Shown here piece by piece: positions 54,910-64,000 of a DNA stretch of 64,000 nt. The first letter of the stretch is position 1. The number at the start of each line of letters is the position of its first letter. Below the pieces are notes generated by a model, which had not been told where the DNA came from, ran no database searches, and saw nothing but the letters and a program-made list of their open reading frames with translations. The translations under genes and the position numbers were made by a program. The stretch is taken from the NCBI GenBank assembly GCA_025201765.1, contig MU623391.1, forward strand, positions 62,001 through 126,000. The letters are read 5' to 3'. This DNA is from Daldinia sp. FL1419. Taxonomy: Eukaryota; Ascomycota; Sordariomycetes; Xylariales; Hypoxylaceae.

Positions 54910-57384
54910 AATTCTATAAGCAAGTCGTACAGTTACATTTCAGCTGCGGCACAGCCACTCGGGGGCCATAACACTTATGGATCTGGAGTACGACCCCTTC
55001 TGCCGGGAGGTGGTATTAAACCTTGCCGTGTATCCTTGGCGAGTTTGGTAAATCGCTCCTCGTGGGTTATGGTCATTCTAGGACTAAAGTGGAGAAATAT
55101 CAATCATGATCGTGGCGAAAACGTATCAAGATATTCGAATTATTGTTAACTATACCGTTCGTTCGTCTTCTCGAAAGGATTAGTTGAGAAGGAAGTCCAC
55201 CATTATAGTCTGCCTACCTATATAATACGGCAATGCACACACTAATGCTAATGAGACAATGGTGCGGCCCGTACCGTTAGTGGTTCTTGGCCCCCTAGTT
55301 AATCCTTCAGTGCTACCCAGACCCGTTTCTGGAGGATTCGTAAGAGCCGGTCATGCTAACGAAGGTGTGAACCTGAATACTACGGTAGATAAGAAACGGT
55401 AGTCAAGGAGTCTAGGCCTACCAATGAGTGTATATGAAGACTGGTAGGGTATAAACGAAGCTCCATATTAAGAATTTAAGACCATAACTCCTGTCTTAGA
55501 GTTTGATACTAAAAGATATCCCTTCAAAGCCTTTAATATGAGGAAAGATATAAACGTTGACTCAGGCTCAAACCGGCCTTTCCCCATATACGCACATACA
55601 AAAGCATCGCCAACTACTTCGCTTCCTAGGAAGATAATGCAATGCTGAGGCTTTTTAGGAATCCAATTCTCGCTATAAACCGTGTTGGTATACTGCGAAC
55701 TCAACCACGTTCTCTCTTGGATTTTAGTAAAAATCCGGAACCCAGGTTGGCGACCCGGGAATAGGTCTTCCAGTATCTCTTAGGACCTCGACGAAATCTG
55801 GGGACCATAGGACAATATCCTCGGAGGTCTTGTCACGAGGCGGACCAAGAAGTAAGGAAACAACTTCGTTGTTCCGCGAGGAACTTATCTACAGCTATGG
55901 CTTAAGGTGACCTACATGTAGAACAAAAGACTTGTTTTATATGTAGCTCAAGCTAGAAACCTGACAGATCTCGCGGTTCTACGCTTTCGTCCGGCCCGTC
56001 ACGACAGGCTGAGAAAGGCTTGTTCTGGTATCTGGAGCTTTCAGCATTTGCCAAGCCCTCTGGGCCTGCTAGTACGAAGATGCTTTCCTGCGTAAGTCTG
56101 ATTTAAGATGGGGTTTTAGGAGCTATTCTCACCTTTTTCGCCTGGAGGTAAGGTTAACGGCTACGACGTCTATACCATCATCTATATGCTCTGATAGTTG
56201 GCGTGGATACGGCTGTCTATAGTTTGCCGGGAGTGTTAAGCATGTTCGGTTTTTTTATTGGCGTACCCAGTATAAGGGAATCCCTCCCTCGCGCGGTATA
56301 CGCTTTGCTGTCTAAACTCAACGTTGCTACCGTTGGTATTATTGCTCTGGCAGCTGTAGACCTGCCCAATAAAGCGATCACACATAAGCCTACAAGAATC
56401 CCCGTTTTCGTAACTACAGCAACGGGTAGTCCTTATGCTTGCGACTGCCTGCACAGCTGTTGAATATGACTATCGCTGGCTACACCCGGGGAAACATTCA
56501 ACTCACGAAGACAGTTTAAGTAAAAGCGAGCAACCATGAGATATCCTTTGACAACCAAGACGGAAGAGGTGATGCCGAACCACGCATTATTCCGTCAGGA
56601 TATTTTCTTAATTTTTCATGGCAGCCAAGAACAGTAATTATTTCCGACTTCATCACATTCAACGTCGTGATGGTACTGCCGGAGGGCTTTGCCGAACCTC
56701 CCTATCCTATAGACTTTTCGTTTACCTTTACCTTGCTAAAACCATCATTTTGGGCGGCGGACCGGTTGTGACCCCCCCCTTTTAAAGTAATACGTGGTAG
56801 CTCTGGGCTGATCTCGATACGGCTGTATATAGACATGATGTGTTGAGTATGTAGGTACCTACTTAGGTTCAGTCGATCAACGTCAAAAGAGATAAGATGA
56901 CATTCACGGTTGTTAACAAGCGCTTAAGACAAGTATTTCACTTAAATGAATTTGATTTATAAACTAAATCCGATCGATAAATTAAAACAGGCCTGCAATA
57001 TGACAATCCCATACAAATCAGCGCAGTTGAAGCCCTGGGAACTCCAACGTCTCTTGCTATATCTTGATTAAAATGTTTTGAGGACTAATAGTTTTAACAA
57101 GATTAATTCCCGTTATTATTGTATACCTAGGTACGTATCGAGACGGAGTAGCTCTGCTTGGCTACCCAAGAATGGTTTCCTTATTCTGCTTTTGTTGACT
57201 CCTAACCTCCGATGAATTTCCTTCCGATCCGCATCTGGCCTGTGGCGAGTTGCCCCTCCCCCTTGAAATATGTAACGCATCAGTATTATATAAATAGGTG
57301 AAAATACGACCATGCAGATATATGCAGAGATATCATAATAGAAACCATAATGCTGGACTATATGGGCTATAGATCCACCAGGTT
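54910..57384. other. Non-coding or decayed region between DUF3176 and chitin synthase genes
   Basis: About 2.5 kb. The middle holds frames that look like a broken gene on the minus strand (separate entry). 55.0-55.4 and 56.5-57.3 kb show no coding signal. A GTAGGTACCTAC palindrome lies near 56850. Confidence 0.5.
55468..56095 (-). pseudogene. Decayed gene fragment, possibly HET-domain-like
   Basis: Three adjacent minus-strand stretches read like protein but do not form one frame. The first, about 56090-55960, includes IFVLAGPEGLANAESS. The second, 55885-55724, contains EVVSLLLGPPRDK and GSPTWVPDF, resembling the DPRDKVYALLG and LPSWVPDW motifs of heterokaryon-incompatibility (HET) proteins. 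The third, 55704-55468, contains EVVGDAFVCAYM, resembling the GEAYVHGIM motif near the C-terminus of HET domains. Frames two and three are separated by a frameshift at a five-base homopolymer (55729-55733). I see no start and no convincing N-terminal HET motif. The match is by eye on short motifs, so family assignment is tentative; the alternative is an unknown gene with introns I failed to place, or a sequencing error at the homopolymer. Confidence 0.33.
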
Positions 57385-60300
57385 CTATAATTGGCCGGTC
57401 AACAAGGCCTCGGTCGCTATATTTTGTTAGTGTTTGTTTATCGTAACAGGGGATATACGAAGACATACCGCTATTGATGTATAGCCGCTTGGCATCAAGA
57501 GAGACACCGAACCGTCTTTCCAACTCCTGTTTAATGCCCTTCTTGGTTACCGTCATTAGATCCGCGGTACGTAAGATATCGCGTATCTCTGCCAGCAGTG
57601 CATCGTCACTTGGCATGCCTGCTAGGTTAGCCATCTCTACGTCGTTCATCTGATTGCCCAAAAATTGGGAGCCACCGAATTGACTCATTCGGTTTTCGGT
57701 TGGAGCGAATGACATGCGACTAAGGTGATTAGGGTTCTTTAAATCGTAGGGAGGGACCATGCCGGTAGTAGAACCGGGTCGGGATGACGCATAATACTCG
57801 GCTACGCCAACGTTCATTCCCTGTTTGGTGGCATAGCTGTAGCCGCTAACTTCAGAGTGAACATCTTCTCCTCGGCTAGTTTGAGCGTCCCATAGCTCAG
57901 CCTGATACTCCTCCCACTTCTTGCGTGGGATTGAAGCGGGATCAAACTTGCCCTCATCCGTGACGACAACCTTCTTGCCCTTTTCTCCGGCGACAACACG
58001 AGTATTACCCCAATTAAAGTCATCCATATTCCAGAAGGAGTATAACGGTAGACCGAATGAGAATACGGGGACAGCTACTATGTACATAAGCATCCATCCG
58101 ATCATTTCCCACTTGCGTCGCAGGATGAAGATAATTGCCTGGAGACCGTATATAGCTCCCAGCATGATGAAGGCTGTTATCGGTATGACACTGCTCGAGG
58201 TGCTCACCAGGACAATAAGGTATACTATGTACACTATAACCACGGGCTGGACGACTGTGGATAATAGATCGACAAATACGACGAATCGCATACTGAAACA
58301 GCAGAAACCACAGAGTTGCGCCATAGGAATGAGTTCCACTAAGTTGTGTACTGTGGAATTGATCCAACGACGACGTTGCGAGAGGAAAACTTGCCAAGAG
58401 TCGGGTGCGATGGTCCATGCGTGAGCGCTGAAGATGTACTTGGTCTTATACTTCGAGTGATGCTTGAGGAGTAGGGTTGTTAGATAACGATCTTCACCTA
58501 GATGAAGCAGGTTCTTCATATGCAGGGTATCGACACGAATCGTTGAGTAGTCCTCCACGACCTCCCGACTGACAAAGAGTGGCTTGCCTGTCTCGGCTGC
58601 TCGAATACGGTACATGGAGAAACAACCGGGCAGACAGGTTACGCTACCGAACAAACTTTCAAAGGCTTTGATCAGATTATGCGAAATGTAGTACTCGTAG
58701 ACCTGGATCATAGTGATGAATGAAGACTTGGAATTGGTTAGGGCTGTTTCACCACAGACGGCGATTAGTCGTGTATCATCCAGGAACGAGGAAACCATGC
58801 GCGTCGCCGAGTCAGGAGCGACTACTGTATCGGCATCGATCTGGAGCATGAACTCGTAAAATGTGGGGTTTACACCAATAACGTTCCGGATTTGGTGATA
58901 CATTTCTAGCTCCAGAGGGCTCATAGGTAGGTTGTAGTGAACACGGTTGAGGAAGCGCATCATGACCATCTGGGAATCTCGCTTTCCACGATTTCCGGGG
59001 CGAGAAACCTCAGATGGCTTACCAACTTTAACGACGATCAAGAAAGGCACAATGTGACCTTGCACCTCGTAGAGACCAGAGTACACTTTACCCATGTTGT
59101 GTTGTTTAAGACCCTCACCAAGAGATTCAAAGCTGAGAGGTTCTGGATCGACTGTTTCAGAGACACCGAGGATATCGAGGACGATGCGTGGAGTTGGCCT
59201 ATCGTTACCCTGGCCGATAATCATACCATCGCAGATGACGACAAGCAATTTGCGTTTATCATCGTATCGCATACGGGCGGCTGAGTCGATAGCACGACGC
59301 AATGACTCCTCATCTTCGGTATATGCTGGAACTTGACAAATGACGAACTTATCCAGGTTTTCTGGTATGTTCTTACCTCCAAATTGGAGGGCAGCCAGAA
59401 ACTTGAAGCCGATAATAGAGCAAATCAGGATAGAAACGGCGAGAACAAGGTAATTAGCGAACTGGCACTTAATAGAATTTCGCGTATCGACGTCACCAAC
59501 GTAGAAGAGATTGTCAAGGCACAGCTGCATGCGGCTGCGGAGACCGGCGTCGATATCGAGGGCGTTCCATTGCTTTGTCACATCAGTACCCTTCATTTGC
59601 TGGAACAGATCGACGACAAGATCGTCCATAAAATCTACGATAGTGGGATCGGTTGGAAGGTCTTCACCCTCTCTGACGACGACATGTCGACCACCGACAA
59701 GATACTTCGTTAGATCGTACACGCGGCCATTAAGTATCGCAATTGAATTTTGCTTGCCTCCGAGGGTGGCAACATATTCCGGGGAGTAACCAATTGTACC
59801 CTTCTTCCATGGCTTCATCTTTTGCATTTTTTCGTAGAACCAGAAGGGCTGGGGCAGAGAGGTGAAGGACCTGAAATCATGGTAGTGAGCATTCAGGTCC
59901 TGGCTATTGATGACGTTTGCCGAACCGGTAATATTCGTCGACTTATAGTCTAGGGTTACCGCAGGGTTGACTGTGCCGTCCTTGCCTCGACAAAGTGCAG
60001 ATACCTGGATAGGAAATAAAGATGTGATATCGAGTCCGCCATACTGCGTCAATGATTTCGAAGGAAGATACGGTGGATAATGGCTCGGAGCGTAACTACC
60101 GATATCGAAAACCTGACCACGGATAGCCGCGTAAGCCTTGTTGCCATCTTTGCCATTGTATGCTGAAAGCTCTTCGGAACTGAAAACATATTGCTTGGGA
60201 CAAACAAGCTCAGGGAAAAGGATGATGAAGAAAGCGGCAACCAAACAACTGAACCAGATCATCATGTTGATAGCCACCTTTTCACGCCAAGCCTGCCGAA

Positions 60301-63078
60301 CATCTTTGCGAGGCATCCGACCCATCCAGCGGATGAGAAAGTCGGGGATGAACCAGGTTAGGAACATCACAATGAACACCCACCGTTTTCGACTAGGGCT
60401 GTCCTTGTATTCCTCTACTTCTACAAGCGACTTCTCGTTTCCACGTTCAGCCATCTGTTCTCTGGTGTCTAAATTCTTGAACATGTCTCCGGCTCCAAAG
60501 GCAGAAACGCCGGCCTCAGAACGCGCGTCTATATCTCCGCTACCGAAATACCCACCCCGAGGCTTGTCGCTATATGGTTGGACATTGCCGGCGACTAAGC
60601 CCTCTTTCGAAGCTCCATACGGCAGCTCGCCAGGACTTGACCCATCCCCAGTCTCGGAAACGAACCGATTCATAGCTAAGGAACCGTCGCCTAACTGCGC
60701 AACCTCCATCCAGCAGCGCTCACTGAGGAACACACCTGTGGAGCCGATCTGAACCTCGTTACTGGGCCACTGCTTACTTTGGACGACCGCTTCAACCTTT
60801 TCGCGTTCACTGCCGACAAGGATAGTCTCGGCATCGGCAAGACCCAAGAACTCACCAAACGGTAAGAATAAGCTGAAGTCGGCCGATCTAAGCCGCTGAC
60901 TGATTTCAGCAATACCAAATGTTTGGACCTGCATGCGGACACATTTGCTATCAAACTGGTTTGCGATTCTTCTGTCGTTAGGCTTGAGGCAGAATACGAA
61001 ATATGCGTTGGTGTTTGGTGCTGTGATCGCTTGCTTTACGTTTTCAAGGGAAGATAAGAATTGTCCAGATGCACCTTGCTCGGAAGGATGCATGCTAGAC
61101 TTTCTAGGCTCGCCCTTACGATCTCCCATCTCGCTTGTAAAGTCTTCAGGGGATTCTTGTCGGCGTGGTGGCTTTCTAGATCCCATTGTTCGAGTGGTCT
61201 TTCTCGACATGACACTCGGAGCACGCATGGGCTTAGAGCTGACCGATGCTTGCATAACGGTAGTCTTCTCTTGAGGATGCATAACCGTCTGAAGAGCCTC
61301 TTGACCGAAAAGACGGGTAACAAACTCGCTTTTACTTGACTTGATCAAGTTCATCACATCGCTGGATATGACTTCGCCGTTTTCTTCGACTAATCCTTTA
61401 ATAGGATAGTCAACTTCACCAGCAAAGTGCTTAACAGTGAAGGTTGCTGCAGTATTTTCCGACAGGAAATTGCTTCCGGGCAACCTCGCCGTAGCAGCGC
61501 CTACATTGATTGCTGGGTTCTTGCCCTCGAAGCGTCTCCGTAAGCTCTCTAGAAGTTGCATATCTGTACGATGCCGTCGAGTTTGATCATCTAATATGCT
61601 GAGTAACCCATTTCCAGGCTTTAGAAGACCCTTGACGGCGTCCGAGTTATCGAAATAACTCGTGGCTGGGACCACGACTTCTTCTGTATCCAACATATCC
61701 GCCTTTCGGTCGAAGAAATTTTGAAGAGTTAGATTGTAAAGAGACTCAACTGCGGCATTGTTAAGGAGCTGATCGAGCGCGGATCCAGTGGAGGATTGTT
61801 GAGAGAAACCAGGAAAATCAATAATGCTGATGGTATTCGCAATTGACTCTTCGGGGGCGCATATCTTCTGGTTGATGTTTTCAATCACATAAGCAACCAA
61901 TAGAGAATACAACGTCCTGGCTAACTCATCGGCGTTGGCGCGGGCACCCTTGGGATCTAACATGACCGTCACGCGCTCGCGATGTATCATTTTGGTCTTG
62001 TATCCCATAGTGTTTTGAAGGTCTTGAGAGCTGACCCCTAGGAAGGCGGCGATAATGCCCAGAACGTCTTTATTTCGCGCAGCAGTGATATTTTGACCAC
62101 CTTCGTGGGAAAAGCCACCACTGTCGTCTCCGGTGGCTGTCGTATTTGCGGTCGTCTCGAATTCTAATTGTCCAATGTGTAGGATACAGGCCAAGATTTG
62201 GCAAACCTCGGCGATTTCGCTTCTGGGGAACTCCAACTTTCGTAAAGCTGTCTTGAAGAGTTGGAACCCTTCGGCATCATTGATTCCTACCTTTAGCTGT
62301 GTGGGGTGACCAAGATACTTCCAACGTCTATGCCCGGCTGCATCCCTGGGAGTATCAATACCGAGATGAGTCTTTTCAGCTTCGCTCGTTCCGGCAAGAA
62401 GGTAGTACAACACGTGAAAATTACGCTCCCCAGTAGGCACATCGGTAATCCTACTCCTTTCAAGACGATGGTCTAGGAGCTTGCCACCGATCAATAGGGG
62501 GTTGGTGGTAGAAGCGGTATCGTACTGCAATTCGTAGAATAGGCCGGCTTTCGAAGCTGTCGGGGTCGTTGCGGTTTTAGTTGTCGTGAGGGTATCAAAC
62601 ACGTAGGCAGCTAGGGATATTTTGCTGGAGAGCGGCGTGGAGGACTTGTTCAAAAGGGAGGTCAGAAGATGGGATCGAATGGTGGTCTTGCCAGAGCCGG
62701 ATTCACCCCTACAAGGTTTACTGTCAGTTCTTATTCTGAGTAATTCGGTAGTTCTATTGAATCGACGTACAGGAACAATACCGCCTGGTTTTCTGTGCGA
62801 TGTCCCAATCTCAGAAAAGCCCTGTCGGCCATATCTTCAGCGCCAGCCATGGCGCTTCCTTCCTTCCCTCCATCAAGACCTTTTGTCGACGTGGTATACG
62901 TGTTTAGGGAGATGAGGGCATGGGATGACAAACGAGCCGTAGGTATAGATACGTGAAACCGACTAGCCAGATGTGCTGTCAGGTGAGTGTCGGATTGGAG
63001 ATGGGCAGGCAAGGAGGGCAAGGAGGGTTGAGTATGAGCACCTCCGCTCCCACCCATCGAGGGGAGATTGAGAGCCAT
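57385..63078 (-). CDS. chsV: Class V chitin synthase with N-terminal myosin motor-like domain
   Basis: Three exons, 63078-62771, 62708-57469 and 57416-57385, join to 1859 residues, the usual class V length. The 62-nt first intron splits the Leu codon before P-loop GESGSGKT (104-111). The last 52-nt intron (GTATGT...ATATAG, CACTAAC branch) leads to an 11-codon exon and the tail INSATEALLTGQL, as in relatives. Skipping it would read on through 84 unrelated codons to 57116. Domains: myosin motor-like head (to about 750), paired membrane segments, cytochrome b5-like domains (about 955, 1080), chitin synthase core with LGEDRYLTTLLLKHHSK and QRRRWINS (about 1547), C-terminal membrane cluster, and a DEK_C domain (AEIRDILRTADLMTVTKK). 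It makes wall chitin at hyphal tips and septa; the motor-like head helps localise it. Catalytic motifs are intact. Confidence 0.95.
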
Positions 63079-63602
63079 ACTGGATTAAGGGCCAAGGTAT
63101 GGCGCCTACCAACAGGCTGGCTACTCAAAAGGAGTTATTTGGCGTCTCCTTGACGCTGTAGGAATACTCAGACGAGATTTGCTGCTAGAAGTTGGGAATA
63201 CCTATAAAAGGTTTACGATAGCGAACGCAAAAATACGTTTTTTTCGCCTTAATCGATTATTGATGGATAAACCAAGAGGCTACAAATTGTTTCCGGAAGG
63301 AATCCAAATTACGTGTAGCGAGTGTATAGTAACATACAGAAACGAGTGTAGTAACAAAATGAAAAGCGAAGGGAAACAAGGGAAGGCCAAAAAAAACTGA
63401 GGCTCTCTCCGGCGTTGTTTCTTGGGTGGACAGTTCAGATGAAAGGAGACTTGGGTTTAGAACTTGTCCTTGGGCGGTTTATTTTTGTACAATTACGCAG
63501 GTACTTACCGTACAGTGCACGCTTTGCTTACCATTAGTTTGCATAAGTACCTGGTTTGGTTAGAAGCTTGCAGGGATTCCGAGGCGCGGGTAGGCATGCC
63601 CA

Positions 63603-63637
63603 TTATGCGCATAATAGATCTATTATGCGTTATTATA
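63603..63637. repeat. 35-bp direct repeat, copy 1
   Basis: Begins with the palindrome TTATGCGCATAA and ends TTATGCGTTATTATA. It matches the copy at 63939-63973 with one mismatch (G versus C at unit position 15). Confidence 0.85.
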
Positions 63638-63938
63638 TATACTGCGCCTATTATGTACATAATGCAGCACACATAATGCGATTATTAAGTAATACCCCTT
63701 TAGAAATTTTATTACTAAAAACACGTAATATTTTAAGATAAAAACAAAATATAATAAAATTGAAAAAAATATTAAATCAATTTTAAATGCTTAAATCTAA
63801 TAACTTAATTCAAAGCTATCAATTGAAATAATCTTTCATAATAGCAAAATCCTGCCACAATATTTCAATACCTACCTAAATGTCGAAGCTTACCCCTTTT
63901 AGTACTAATGCACCGGATAATCGGGGGGTGTAGATCCG

Positions 63939-63973
63939 TTATGCGCATAATACATCTATTATGCGTTATTATA
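63939..63973. repeat. 35-bp direct repeat, copy 2
   Basis: Second copy, 336 bp from copy 1, same orientation, followed by degenerate TTATTATACG repeats running to the window edge. The pair may bound a small repeat element or belong to a satellite-like array continuing to the right. Confidence 0.85.
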
Positions 63974-64000
63974 AGTTATTATACGTTATTATACGCTAAG

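Larger units (their letters stand above)
63079..64000. other. Chitin synthase promoter and AT-rich repeat-bearing edge
   Basis: The first about 500 bp are the chsV upstream region. From about 63.6 kb the DNA is strongly AT-rich and carries two near-identical 35-bp repeats. No divergent gene begins before the window ends. Confidence 0.55.

Noticed and set aside
57116..57384. Apparent C-terminal extension of the chitin synthase with a hydrophobic segment
   Set aside because: A consensus intron just upstream leads to a short final exon matching the usual class V tail, so this stretch is best read as intron remainder and 3' flank.
63570..64000. Possible repeat-induced point mutation (RIP) in the AT-rich edge
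   Set aside because: RIP would be judged by TpA/ApT and CpA+TpG dinucleotide indices over the repeat and its genomic copies, which I could not compute; AT-richness alone is not enough.

Overview
The window is chromosomal DNA from a filamentous ascomycete, most likely a Sordariomycete. Genes carry short introns (about 50-100 nt, GT...AG, with CTAAC-type branch sites). The gene set is typical of Pezizomycotina: a class V chitin synthase with a myosin motor, a Zn2Cys6 regulator, a DUF3176 protein, a NACHT-type STAND protein and a LaeA-family methyltransferase. I see no prokaryotic operon, CRISPR array, rRNA or intact tRNA gene. Most multi-exon models below were assembled by hand from reading frame, splice signals and protein-family continuity. 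They predict complete proteins but have no transcript support.

Layout. 0-13.4 kb: the 3' end of a delta-9 acyl-CoA desaturase, a RAD5/RAD16-class SNF2 ATPase with an embedded RING, a small Arg/Ser-rich protein and a type II phosphatidylinositol 4-kinase (LSB6). 13.4-24.4 kb: gene-poor and rich in simple sequence. Its only convincing gene is a LaeA-like SAM methyltransferase cut into about ten small exons, which is easily missed by ORF scanning. 24.4-43.4 kb: a housekeeping block with AIM41, gamma-tubulin complex GCP2, a pseudokinase-like protein, a small Cys-rich protein, proteasome alpha5 (PUP2), a Zn2Cys6 transcription factor, RRP8 and DDI1, with 3.2 kb of gene-free DNA (36.8-40.0 kb) inside it. 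45-57 kb: an accessory block on the minus strand with an orphan multi-pass membrane protein, a NACHT/STAND protein, an Ayr1-like reductase, a DUF3176 membrane protein and a decayed, possibly HET-like gene. 57.4-63.1 kb: the class V myosin-chitin synthase, followed by AT-rich repeat-bearing DNA at the right edge.

The housekeeping genes act in lipid desaturation, phosphoinositide signalling, rRNA base methylation, proteasome and ubiquitin-shuttle proteolysis, microtubule nucleation and wall synthesis. They share no obvious pathway. The accessory genes (methyltransferase, NACHT protein, putative HET relic, DUF3176, orphan membrane protein) belong to families with patchy distribution linked to secondary metabolism or nonself recognition. 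The best candidates for something new are the NACHT/HET-like/orphan-membrane neighbourhood, the hidden methyltransferase, and a kinase-like protein that has lost the DFG aspartate.
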